A stretch of DNA of 64,000 nucleotides from Gamarada debralockiae (lineage: Eukaryota > Ascomycota > Leotiomycetes > Helotiales > Hyphodiscaceae): positions 62,001 to 126,000 of the forward strand of contig NXFV01000371.1 of the NCBI GenBank assembly GCA_002803225.1. The letters run 5' to 3'. Positions 43,027 to 54,715 of the stretch are shown in pieces; position 1 is the first letter of the stretch, and every line of letters begins with the position of its first letter. The translations under genes were made by a program, and so were the position numbers. The notes below the pieces were generated by a model, which had not been told where the DNA came from, ran no database searches, and saw only the letters and a program-made list of their open reading frames with translations.

Positions 43027-44049
43027 ATGATGGAGTACGCGCAATATCAACAGCCGGCGGCTGGCCAGCACAATCATAGTCAAGGACATATTCAAGGTGG
43101 ATATCCGAATTCAGGCCAACACCCAGCAGGACCGCCCATTACATCTCCATCACAACAACCTCTTCACTCCGTTCATACCCAAGCATCGCCGATATTATCA
43201 TCACAACCTCAAGCCGGTCAAAATCATGGCCATGCGATTCAACAGATGAACTACCAGCCGACATACGCGCAGCCTGGCATGCATTATGGCATGACAGGAA
43301 TCACACCGCAAGCAGCAGCGATGGCAGCTACAGCAGCTGCTTCTGGCCAAGCAGGATATCCATATAATCTTCCAGATTCCGGATTACCACAGACTTCGCC
43401 CAGAATGCAAGGCGTAGCTGTGAAGAAGGAACGAGGACCCCGATCACCTCAACAGATGAACAATCAGATCAGTCAAGGCCGTCGCATGAGTCAACAAGTT
43501 GCCAGTCCAGCTGTACCAAACTCTCAACCACTCATGAACCACGGTGCGACTCGTCCATCTGTACCACCCATGCCTACGAACCAGCAACATCCACAATCGC
43601 CCGAGCTAGTCTCAGGTGCTGTTGAAGAGTCGCCCCTGTATGTCAACGCCAAACAATTTCATAGAATTCTGAAGCGTCGCGTAGCAAGACAAAGATTAGA
43701 AGAGGCGCTGCGTTTGACGTCAAAGGGCCGAAAACCATACTTGCATGAAAGCAGACATAACCACGCGATGAGAAGACCTAGAGGCCCGGGTGGAAGATTC
43801 TTGACAGCTGATGAGGTTGCGGAGATCGAGAGAACAAAGGGAGATGGCGGAGAGGAGGGCGACAAGTCTCAAGAAACACCAGCAAAGGGTATTTCGAGTG
43901 GCGCCGGCGGATCTGGCACAAAGCGAAAAGCCGACACAGACACTTCGACCCCCAGCAAGAAGGCAAAGACGAATGCGGTTCCAGCTGGTGGTAGGAGTAG
44001 CGCCGAGGACGAAGATGAAGACGAGGACGACGCGGATGATGACGGTTGA
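43027..44049 (+). CDS. hapB: CCAAT-binding factor subunit HapB (NF-YA/HAP2)
   Basis: A single exon of 340 residues starts at ATG ATG GAG (43027). The longer frame to 42991 begins with TTG and is not used. The N-terminal half is Q/H/P/S-rich, as in activator subunits. The conserved core at about residues 201-260 has the subunit-association helix [20 protein letters not shown] and the DNA-contact part [26 protein letters not shown]. The C-terminus is Lys/Gly-rich ([20 protein letters not shown], nuclear-localisation-like) and ends in an acidic run. HapB joins HapC and HapE to bind CCAAT boxes, and with HapX it controls iron and redox genes in filamentous fungi. Unlike many fungal copies, no intron is needed in the part shown. 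Confidence 0.95.
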   Translation: MMEYAQYQQPAAGQHNHSQGHIQGGYPNSGQHPAGPPITSPSQQPLHSVHTQASPILSSQPQAGQNHGHAIQQMNYQPTYAQPGMHYGMTGITPQAAAMAATAAASGQAGYPYNLPDSGLPQTSPRMQGVAVKKERGPRSPQQMNNQISQGRRMSQQVASPAVPNSQPLMNHGATRPSVPPMPTNQQHPQSPELVSGAVEESPLYVNAKQFHRILKRRVARQRLEEALRLTSKGRKPYLHESRHNHAMRRPRGPGGRFLTADEVAEIERTKGDGGEEGDKSQETPAKGISSGAGGSGTKRKADTDTSTPSKKAKTNAVPAGGRSSAEDEDEDEDDADDDG

Positions 44050-45815
44050 TCTGCCCAAATTGCCATAAGGACTATTACTGGAATCTTTGACCCCTAGATA
44101 TCTCGTTTGTTTGTTCATTTGTCTATTTATGATGTTACGACAGCGAAATTGCTTTTGCGCGCGTTGATTTCTTGCTTGTTTCTTGCGTTCGCTTCATCAG
44201 CGTCTGGCCTGGGCCGGCCGAACATGGACTTTCTCTATTTCGGCTATGAAGGAAATACCAATCTGGGAGGCATGTGGGTGGGTGTGGAGTTCACGTTGTT
44301 TTCCATCTCAACTAGGTTGCTGGCATAGCCTTGGCTTGAAGGGAATGATCGGGTGGGCTGCATTGGCTGGTGTGGTTATAGGACACTCGTTTTACTCATC
44401 GTCGCTCGTTTAGAACACTAGAATACCCCCCTTTGTTGTCGATTTTGCATTTCCTGCTTTTGCGAATTTGATACATTCCCTTCTCTATTGCTGCTGCGCA
44501 GATTGTTGCGTTAGTCAGCCTTTCCTTTTAATGGAATTTTGGTGAAGGCTACGAATTTGGATGGATGGGTATTTGGAAGGAAATAGAAACAGGACATGTC
44601 CCTCACCGGATCAAAAACAGAGCGAACAGCGAAAACGCTGCTATTCAAAGAAATTGCGCGTGGACTGGACTTGACTTATGATGATGGCTTTCTCTTTTGT
44701 CCTGTCCTTTTGGCGGGCTACCTGTTCTAGTTCTATGAGTTTGTTGTGGTTACATATGGGAGGAAGATGGGGACCTGCTGTAACATATTTCTTGATGAGC
44801 TGGATGGCTGTTGAGATTACTATTACAATGTCAGATTGAGATTGAGACCAGGCTTTGGCCACTGTTTGCTTGAGCGATGATCTTGCTACGGCTTGGATTG
44901 ACTATTACGAGGCTTCCCCGCCACTTCTCTGCATTCCACAAAATGTTTACTGTTCGAGTCGGGGGGACCGACTTAATGAAATGGCAATACGAACGTATCA
45001 AGACGGATGCTCCGACCCTAAATTCGGGTCAACGTGGCAGTCAAAGTATACGGCGGTGTGAAGGCACAGCCATACGCCTTAATTACCCCCTTAAGTTAGC
45101 GGAGAGCCCGATGAAGCGGAGAATCTTGCCTCCGCGATCAGCCCAATCCAGCCAATCAGGCTCCGCTTCGAGCACTGGAACACTTGGCTGAGGTCTATGG
45201 GCTGATCTGCTAGCTTACAAGACAAGGGAACAAAGTGATTATTTTCTCTTCTGTGAAGATGCAACAGTATATAATTTTTATTAAATTTTTTTGGCGCTTT
45301 CATCATCTTCATCCTGTGAGTTGGAGTTTACATCGCAAACATCATATTATATAACAGCAATTTCATCAAACATTACTGCAACATAGCATTGGGCGCTTCA
45401 ATTAAGTTCGATGATTCAAGCTTCGCTATCTCATAATGTGTGCTACTGAGAGTAGCTTTTGGCCTCGCCCAACATGAAATCACTCAATCTGACACGACAA
45501 TTACACCAGGAAACAGACATAGCTATGTTAGCAACCACTCTTCAGGTCCTTACAAGCCTAAGAGTACAATTTCAGTGGTTATGATGCGTCCTTTTCCCTT
45601 GTAGTGTCGCGACAATATCTTGCCTTCCCGAACTGGCGCCACGATGCGCTCATTCCCAGAGGTCTTAGTGTTGACATGGTAAGATCCCTCCCTTCCTTCT
45701 TTTTTTCCTCTGCTCTCTGTCCATCATCCACATTCTTGAATACTCACATGATTTTGCGCAAGGATTGAAGTCGGATCCGTAGCAGGAATGGCATCATCGT
45801 TGGTCGAAAAGACAG
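44050..45815. other. hapB 3' region and gene-poor gap
   Basis: The first 300-400 bases are probably hapB 3' untranslated sequence (T-rich). Beyond that only short frames occur. Confidence 0.45.
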
Positions 45816-48795
45816 CAGATGGGAAGCTGGAAGTGCCCATTGGGATGTGGCAAAGACTTCGCTCAATCAAGAGGTGCATTAAACCACTCTCGAAATAGCT
45901 GTGCCAAAAGACCACCAAGCCATCTTCGAGTTCTGGATTCCGCGCAGCTGATATGAAAGAATTATCGGACGGCACCTTCCAATGTTCACTCCATTGCGGC
46001 AAGACCACGCCCAGAAGAGCTGTCCTCAAAACCCAGACCGTACAAGCCAAAAAAAATAACCGACGAGTTGAGCTCGATGAAGATGGGAAACATTTATGCA
46101 GGATCGATTGCAGAGAGAGTTTTAATCATTACAATACTCTGCGTCATCATGAACAGCATGAGTGCCATCTTCTCGACTCCAACGATTTCCAAGAGCCGAA
46201 AGTCAAAACAACCCAGACAACCAGTTAAGCTCGATGAGAATGGGGAAGATGCTGTGTAGGATAGGTTGCGGAAATATGTTCATGTCCACTCTATTTTGCG
46301 TAATCACGAGTTGTATGACTGCCTTCTTCTCGGCACCGACGCACCTCAGAAGCCAAACCGCAAAAGCAGAAGCAACAAACAATAAGTTGAGCTCGATGAG
46401 AATGTGAAGATGCTGTGTAGGATCCGTTGGGGGGATATCTTCAACAACTACCCTATATCACGAGCGGTTTAATTGCGATATTCTCAGCTTGGATGCTCTA
46501 CGTTATCGTTACGATTGCGGAAGGTCGTTCAAGTTACCTACTGTGCTGGATAAACACGAACAGACGAATTACATAAAAAACATCACGGATAATTCCTCAC
46601 TAGCGATGAAACAGGCTCTCGAACGTCTCCGAAATCTGGCACGATCTATCGGGTATGAAATTCCTAGTGGACCCTTCAAGTGTTGTATTGATGTCGCAGG
46701 AGATCCAAGGTTACTGGTTTAAACTATCGAGAATGGGTGGCGAGGTACGTTATTGTGGCTGCGGTCCATTGAAATGTCACTGACAATTACGTTACTAGAT
46801 ATATTGTCAACGTCGACGTGCCAGTTTTCAAGCAGTCCAATGAGAAACCCGATATATACCCCACGTTCATATTTTCGAATCTCCGATTTACCGCAGAAGA
46901 GGAGGAAACACATGACTGGTCTCCTCAATTGTGGGATAGCGGTTTCATGGGCGAAGAAGGATTCAGCTTTCAGTTACGGAGCTTTGACGATGCGGACAAG
47001 GATGCCACTATTAGCAATACTGTCAACATGGATTCCAGATTGAGAACTGGAACTGGCGAGCCTGACGAGATTGGCGACACCGGCGAATTCACACAAACAC
47101 ACGATCTCAGTTCTGAAATGTGGAATAGTGGATTCGTTTCTGCCGATGGCTTTGGCGCCCGTCTTAGCGATCTGACAGTCGACGATAACACCAAGGAAGG
47201 TCACCATCTCACTGCGCAAGACTATGATAATGATCTGATGTCTGTTGGCGCTTCTTTTCAGTCCCCGGATTACTCTATAGATAAAGAGAGTCAGGAATTC
47301 TACTTCACAGAAGATGAAAGCGACGAGGACTCGGCATCTCTATGCAGCGACTTTGAATCGGGCATGGAGAGTTCTTATGTGGATTTGGACTTTGTTTATC
47401 ACGGAGGGCACGAGGAGAGCCAGGAACCTTACTCCACAGAGAACGAAAGTGACGAGCTATTCCTATACAATGACTTCCAATCGCAGGGTGGCGACGAGAG
47501 CGAAGGCCCAACTGACGATATCGCCGTCGCCGCTATCGAATCACTTACAATGGATCTCTCCAATAATTTGGAAGACAAAGGATTCCACTTTCGCAGAGGC
47601 CAAACGTGGGGACATGGCACTGTCTGTTGCGGAAGGAAGTTAACAGCCGAAAACCAGATGTATAAGTCAGACAGTACTCTACGACGAGCCTATGGAGAAT
47701 GTTATAATAAGGTCAATGGCATTGTACACTGGATGCGCAAGTTTCTATTCGACAAGACTAGCAATCCTCTATGTTCTGCTAACATGCAATGTCAACAGCC
47801 ACCACTGGCTCCATATTCTATTTACAGGCAACATCTCAAGGACAAAGTCTTAATGGCAAAGTCTTCGAGGTGGAGAAGAGCCCTCTCGAATCCCAACCGC
47901 TGCTCTCTTAAAAAGAGTGGTTCATAGATAAAGGACCTCGAAGGGTTTCAACACTTTCTTCAGACGGATGTTATCCCGATTAATGTTGGTACCTTATGGC
48001 AAGAAGTTTCCAAGGCTTTTGTGGCTCTGCACAAAAGCCAGTATACTTTGCTGATACTCAGTTCTTCTTGAATCGAGATGGCAAACGAGTCATGCGCGAG
48101 ATTGCCGTCTACGATGCGAATGGCAACGAGCTTATCAACACCACTATTGTCCGCTGTGTCACCTTGCGTGAGCTTGTCGATAGCGTAGCGAATGAACAAG
48201 CAGCAAGGGTATTGAAAGAATTTACCGCGTCGGCAAACTCAATCACACCAATACATGGATTCGCACCCCAGGGATGACCTTACTGTGATGGTTTGGGCAG
48301 AGCTAGCTGGGCAGAGCCATATGAAACGACGCTAGAGCTGGCCGAAGGGTACAAAAGGTCATCGGATCCTTATATTCTCTCCTTTCTTCCCTAGCTTAGT
48401 ATTTTACAATAAACCGTGATCTTTGAACTCCGCGCTTCAGACCTTTGCATCGATCCCGCCGTCATACTTACTAGACCTCGCCCGGAAGGTTGAAGAAATA
48501 TCTGTCAACCAACAGGCTATCTTCGTCGAGCAGTCTACCAGTTATACGGATTTACACGTCATTTGGCATGCGTTTAGCTCGAGTAACTCATTAGGAATAC
48601 TTCCGGTGAAAGAGAGATGGTTGAGAGCTACTCTGCTATGGCGTCGCATTATCCCTGGATTCGCATCATTTCGGTTGGAGATTCCTTCTTGTTCAACCTA
48701 GAGTCTCCGCTGTACGATACTCACCATCTGGCGGGTGTAGACACAGAGAAGCTGGTGTGGATGACAAGAGAGGCTATGCCATATGTTACCTGATT
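45816..48795 (+). pseudogene. six C2HC zinc fingers, acidic linker and DEDDh exonuclease-like domain, decayed
   Basis: Six units of C-x3-C-x12-H-x4-C begin near 45834, 45983, 46097, 46255, 46416 and 46504. The clearest are CPLGCGKDFAQSRGALNHSR ending NSC, and CRIDCRESFNHYNTLRHHEQ ending HEC. A long acidic frame follows (to TAG 47927) with QLWDSGFMGEEGFSFQL and SEMWNSGFVSADGFGARL. Next is an exonuclease-like segment: VYFADTQFFLNRDGKRVMRE then IAVYDANGNELI; later TDLHVIWHAF, LLWRRIIPGFASFRL and HHLAGVDTEKL, the last matching the DEDDh motif HxAxxD. Frame slips (near 46285, 46440, 48040 and 48620) and stops break it. Finger 6 has Tyr for two cysteines, and the motif I acid is Gln. The joined architecture is inferred from colinearity; introns could explain some breaks. 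Confidence 0.6.
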
Positions 48796-51700
48796 TGTTT
48801 GGGGCTTGTTGGCGACGTTCTCGACGGGATTTTATGGCAGTTCCATTTGGTTTCCGTATGTTATTCATATTTGCTCTCACGGTGTTGGAAGTGGATTCTT
48901 ATCTTCTATGTGCCTTAGGCGGCGAAGGATATCAGGCTTAGAGGAGGATGTTACGGAAGTTTTCTTAATTGCTGCATAGACTAGCTTTTCCCCTCCGGAG
49001 CAGGTGGCTGGCCATACGGCTACTGACGTCTTCGGGTGAACTGTTTCCCCTCTTTCAGTTTTCATAAGTAGACTGACTATGTATTAGCTCTCAATACCAA
49101 TGAAATCGTCTCTTTTTAACTTGTGGGGTTCTGAAATGCAGAGCTGGTGGGACCTATGTGTGGGTTTGAGGTCTTTGATGCTGAGGAAACGCCGGAGGAG
49201 CATGTGGCATGAGGGGCGTATTTCATATTAAAATTAACGCAGTCTAGTGTTGACGAGGAAGATCTGTATTCAGTTCGTCTATGCAGTCACTTTTTTTTGC
49301 TCGATATGTGGCAAAAAGAGAGCAGGGCTGAAGCCAATCCAATCCCCAACATGAAAGCTCGCCATTTTCGTAACGCTCCAACAGGTCAGCAGCTTTTGCC
49401 CTAGTTCTCTGTGGAGGCTCTGTTCCATCAGTCCTTGACGCTATTGGCCACTTTGGAATCCCGAGACCCTATAAACCACCAGGGACCACATCACCTTTCC
49501 AGACAAGCCGAATGTATCCTCAGCGGAGCCGTATACATTCTCAGACTTTCAAAGTTCCCAGAACTCCCAAATTAGTATGCCCAAATTTGCCAGGTCCAAG
49601 GGTACCAGCCGGGGCGAACCCATGATACCCACTACGCCCACGAAACAAACCCCTCGGTCTACCCTCGGGGCTATAAAAACTTTACTAGGAGGCCGGAGTT
49701 ATGCATTCGGTGATCTGGGAGGTGGAGGACCAAAATAACCCTGAAGTTCCAAACATACTGCCAGATGGCCCCTATCATACCGGCAAGACCATTCGCCCCG
49801 TGACGGATGATTCCATCTATCGTGTGTTTGGTTTGTTCGGCGATTCGAGCACCGTCTTCTGCATCCAATCTTCCAGTCTCTGTAACACCATTTCATGTCC
49901 TCGAGCAGAGACGACTGCCAAATGAAATTGTTTCCGTGTAGCCAGATGCGTTCGTCGTGATGGCATTTGCGCCGTCAAATACGACCTTTACGTGTTCGCC
50001 TTGCTCTGGAATTGGAAAACAATGAGCTGCACGAAAAGAGCTGCAGAAGCACCCATTGAAGAGCGAAAACATCGCAAGGAGGGGATTCGCTACGTGAGCC
50101 ATTCTTTGCGACGTTCAGGTACGTTTGCAGACACTCGACAACAATGAACTCAGGGGTAAAGTCTCTCAGACTTCAACTGCTCACATTATCTCAGGCAAAC
50201 CCCGAGTTTTGAACGGAGGACAGCTACTGTCAAAGCTGTTTGAGCGCCATTGGCTCGATTGGAGACCATTCTTAGGCCTTTGTCAACCTGGACAAACGGT
50301 ACCTGAATTCTCGACCAAAAAAGCTGAATTCGGTAGAGCTTCTGAATCTTCTGCATGCAAACATAAATTTCAAGGAAATTTTTAAGTTGGTTATGCATCT
50401 GCAACTAGCAGGAAAGCTCACCTCCAACGTGGGGTGAGAACTTTATAATGTCTGGTACCATGACTCTTCTAAGTTTGTGGTGTATGCGGAACTGAGCCCT
50501 TCGAAGCTTTCAAAGAGCTTGAACTATTAAAGCTGCAAACAATTATTACTTCTCGATGGCCGGTATTAGTAGGTACCTATATGCTGAGGCCGTTGAGCCA
50601 AGACAGGTTTCGAGCTTCATTGTTTTATGGTACTCATCAACGCGAGGGGTTCATCAATTGGATCATTTAATTGGTCGATTTGCCGTTCAATTGATCAACT
50701 CAATCTTTTCCGAATTAGACACTGAGTTCGTCGATCTCTATGGGAATCGTAAGCTTACGCAAGGGGACCTAGGCCCCCTGGCCCCTGGCCCCCTGCTCCT
50801 CGATTTTCTTCTCTATGAGTATTATTTCGTCCTTAGTTACAGTTATAATCAAGAGAAACTCTTTATCACACAAGTAAATCTATAAATGGCATCATTTAAC
50901 TTCTAATCGATATTCAGGATTCAGGAACCAGGAGCATAGTAGCTTAACAGCTGACCCGCAGCTAACTTACCTCTCAAAAATTGGCCTTTTTGAGGGGCAG
51001 TCAAAAGCATGACTGGTGGGTCAAGAATACAATTAAGAATTTGAGCCCAAGTACTTAAGAAGGAGCCACTCGAAAGAAGAGCGAGGGCAGGGAGCTTCTG
51101 ATAGCCTTGAATGAATAGAAACCGTCGTATTAATGAACATCATACAACATCATTAGCCTCAAGCGGGAAGTGTGTAGCAAAAACAACAAGTCCTCCCAAA
51201 TCAACTTCAGTGAGTTCTACCCATCCTGCATAAAACTAGGACTCCCTTTGAGATCTCATCACCAGATAACTCTGATCGAATGACGAATTCGAAGAAGCAC
51301 TGATGATGTCGATCACCTCCCCTCATACCACCAAATCATACCACTCTAAATCAGTACCCTGTTATTCAAGACGACACTATCCCATACCTTATATCATAGT
51401 CCATGCACATCTCGGCACAAATGAAATCATACACCATCAAAATCCTCCAGAAACGCCCCACAGAATGTTACGATCCACCGGTGGAGACCTCGATTTCCAG
51501 TCCCTTTTTTGCTGAAAGTTTTGGGTAGCAAAGATGCAGTCAGCGGGGGTAGCGTCGAGACTTACGAAATAGGACTGCGATGACCCCTGGACCCTGAGTT
51601 TTGAAACATTCAGTCGAGCAGAGCAAATTAAAAATTCGCCGATGGGGCCACTTGGACCTTTCTCCACACAGCGCACGGTTCGTTCTCACTGCATTGCGTT

Positions 51701-52885
51701 CAGCCTCTTTAGGCATTCCAAGTAGTGCTCCCCAAACGTGCACAACCTTTGCATATTCCCTGGAATGAAAACACCCAGACCTCTGTTGACCATCTCATGA
51801 TTCGGCTTCACGTTCTCATTTGCAAACTCTGCCGACTTCAGAAAATTTTCCCCAGGCCGAGCCACGACTAACAGTGCCGGGTTATGTCGGCGTATTTCTC
51901 CGCATCCTACTGATGGAGGCAGGAATTTTGGTGATGAAATTGATGACATGTGTTCACTTCCACAAATCTCCAGAAGACTCTGATGGGAAAGATCGGGTTG
52001 AAATGTCGGAATTTTGCGGGGTTGTTATATGTCTTCAAATGCAGGCTGCGGATGGATGAGGATGCGGCATAGAGTTTAGGGGTAGCGGAAAAGAATATTG
52101 CCCACAAATACTGAAAAAGTTAAACTTAATTGGGATTTGAAATCTGGGAGCTGCAGAAGAGGTTGCATGAATAAAAACAGGCAAGAAAGAGGCGTGGGTA
52201 GGTGAGAGATAGTGGAGGAAATTTGAGGGGAAAGCTGCAGTGTAACTGAGTGCAGGAATGGGTGAGACGCCAGGCTCCGCTCATCCTTATGTTATGTGCC
52301 ATGCCAGAGAGGGTTGCCCAACTCCTGTATCGAGCGTGGGGAAATTAGATATTAGATGAATGAAGATGTCATGCTGTTGTTACCTTGTAGGATCAAAGTC
52401 AAATACGCTGGTCCGGATTGAGTTCACAGTGACAGTCCAATGTCGACGGCTGTTGTTGATGACTTGTATGGCATTTGGTCTATGTACTTTTAGTTTGTTG
52501 CCATTTGTAGTCGCGATCACACTGACAGACATCATGATGTCTGTCCTGATTCAATTCCTAACCTCGAGTGGCTCCTGTTTGTCGAGTCTTGCCACCCAAA
52601 ATCAAAACCATAGCCAGACTACATAACCCAACCCTTTATAAACCCATGCCAAGTACAGCAGTCGCCATAACAGCAAGAACCGCAAATCCATAAACGCCGA
52701 ACCCTTCCCCTTAACCTCCAGCTTCGTAAGTTTGGGTGATATGTACTGTGGTATTATTAACAGTGACCGCCTGTGTACGCCGGTCGTATATGCAATCATT
52801 AAGTGATCGAGGCTTTTCGTCCTGACCACAACCGAATCTTTTCCTCGGAAGTAGTAGTATTTGGAGTGTTGGCTCCTCATAACGA
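48796..52885. other. long stretch without a convincing gene
   Basis: Candidates seen but not supported are three. A minus frame at 51949-51686 has a real ATG and protein-like sequence (HNPALLVVARPGENFLKSAE, NRGLGVFIPGNMQRLCTFGE) that may be a gene fragment. A plus frame at 50556-50885 covers 109 codons. A short minus frame at 50102-49893 has a hydrophobic N-terminus. None shows a family I can name. A C/G-rich stretch lies at 50764-50800. Confidence 0.4.
51686..51949 (-). pseudogene. unrecognised gene fragment
   Basis: ATG 51949 opens MSSISSPKFLPPSVGCGEIR, followed by an 87-codon frame with conserved-looking stretches (PALLVVARPGENFLKSAEFA, VNRGLGVFIPGNMQRLCTF). It ends at a stop without a clear splice donor. 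It looks like the start or an exon of a larger enzyme, but I cannot name the family. Confidence 0.25.
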
Positions 52886-54715
52886 CTACCGCCTCCATCC
52901 CACATTCCAGATTACGTGTGCAATATCTTTGGCCGTATTCACAGTATCGACTACCTTCCCAAAGAGTCCTTCTGATACCACATCGTCTTCGTCCTCCTCA
53001 TAGGGCATGAACATTCCAGATGGTGTTCTACGCATCCCGGATGGTTCTCCTGTGAGGCTTGATGTAGATCCGGATGTGTGGAGATTTTGGAATCGTTCTG
53101 GAGTGGCTCCCATGCTGTCCATTCGGTTAGCAAAAGAGTTTGGTGGCTGCCAATCCATATCTGCATCGTCATCATCCTCATCTGACCCCAGCAAAATTCT
53201 CGTTGATGGCTTTGACGGTCTCAACGTCTCCTGAGAGGGGGATGGTGACAACTTGCTGCCGTTCCAGAATCCATTGCTGTGCTTCATTGCTGTCTCCTGA
53301 GGTTCCGGGGTATCTGCTCTGTACTTTAACGTTGTCGATGGCAACATCGCAATCGTCTTGCTTTCACCACTGAAGCTCGCCCTTGGAGTCGTCCTTTTCT
53401 TGTGCAACGGCGGTAGCTTTCGTTTCGAATTGCTCCTCTTCATCATGATCCCTCCATCGTCTGAATCACTATCAGAGTAGTCATGAATGGCGTACGCCTC
53501 GGGTTCTTCATCGTCACCCTTCATGTCCAACGCAATGCATTGTTCCACCTGCTCGTTGAAATGGATATGCTTCTTCTCGCCGGTCCCTGGAGACGCAACT
53601 CCTGATGAAGAAATCGAAGAAAGCATCATAGTGTTCTCTTGACTCACTCGCCTTGACGAAAATGGATAATGGACATAATCTGACGTAGCTCTCCTCATTC
53701 CCGGACGGGTCAATATTCCATTCTCTGATTGCTGTGCCTGAACTGCTGCTGCCGCTTGCTTGAGAAGTGAAGATGATGATAATGATCTCTGAAGCATTAT
53801 TTCCGACATACTTCGCTTCTTCAGAATTGGCTTCTTATTCAAGAATGAATTTGACTTCGATATCCGACTGCTGTTAGGAGATGTCGATGGCATTCGTAAC
53901 GATTTGTCTGATCCGGTCTGGAGAGGTCCATATAACCAGGTCACATCACAGTCCTTGAGCCTAGTTAAATATTAGCAAAGGGTTCACAAACGCCCGACAC
54001 GCCCGACAATTGGTTGTGGCCAAGTACACCCATCCCGAACTTACCAATTCAAAGTTTCCGGGGAAATTGTCTTCAATTTGTTCTTTGACTTTGCCCATGT
54101 TCTCCATGACGCATTCTCCAGTCTCGCACTGTTGGTGTATGCTTTTCGCTTGGACACGATGTGTTTCCACGAAGACCAAATATCTTCCTCCTTCCAATTG
54201 TGCGATAAGTAATCTACATGTCTCGATGGTTGGGTTCGTACTGCCGTGTCGTCCTGTGGATGCTCTATTGGATCCGGTGACTCAGGCCTCGAGACATTGG
54301 TCGAGGTGCTGTTAGAGGTTGGTGAAACTGTATAAGAATCACCCGTATGTGGGCTTGCCGGCGGTTCCAGGTCTTCGACTTGTCCGTAATATCCTACGTC
54401 GTCGTATGAGGGGAAAACGATCTGATCTTCGTCTTCTTGGTCTTCGCAATTCGCGTCGAGCGACAGGCTACTCGCAGGAGTCGAGGAGAACGAGGGAGCT
54501 GTAGAGTCGGCGTGTAAGGTTCTTGGAGAGGATTGTGTGGAAGAAGATGCGGAATTGCTGGGAGAGATTATCGTACCAAATCCAGTATTGCTCTTCGATC
54601 TTGATGGGGTTGTCGGATATGACGAATGTGTGACGAATTTTGGTTGTGAATGAGATCGACGCAATGAGCTCGACGAGAAGTAGCTGTTCTCCTCCGAGTT
54701 AAGCACTACGGCCAT
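52886..54715 (-). CDS. reg1: Reg1/Hex2-type protein phosphatase 1 regulatory subunit (DUF1752)
   Basis: Exons 54715-54045 and 53960-52886, with an 84-base intron (GTAAGT..CTAG), give 581 residues. The chosen start is MAVVLNSEENSYFSSSSLRR; a longer frame begins with TTG and is not needed. The DUF1752 signature spans the splice: HVDYLSHNWKEEDIWSSWKH, RLENASWRTWAKSK, then LNWLKDCDVTWLYGP. Downstream KKHIHFNEQVEQCIALD carries an RVxF-like PP1 docking motif (IHF). Ser-rich and acidic stretches and a C-terminal helix (GLFGKVVDTVNTAKDIAHVI) follow. Reg1 directs PP1 (Glc7) to the Snf1 kinase in glucose repression in yeast. Ser-rich segments such as RRSHSQP suggest phosphoregulation. A carbon-repression role here is by family. 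Confidence 0.88.

Noticed and set aside
46818..47927. 369-codon frame as a stand-alone intact gene
   Set aside because: It begins with GTG inside what looks like a spliced region and is colinear with zinc-finger and exonuclease relics, so it is better seen as part of one decayed gene.
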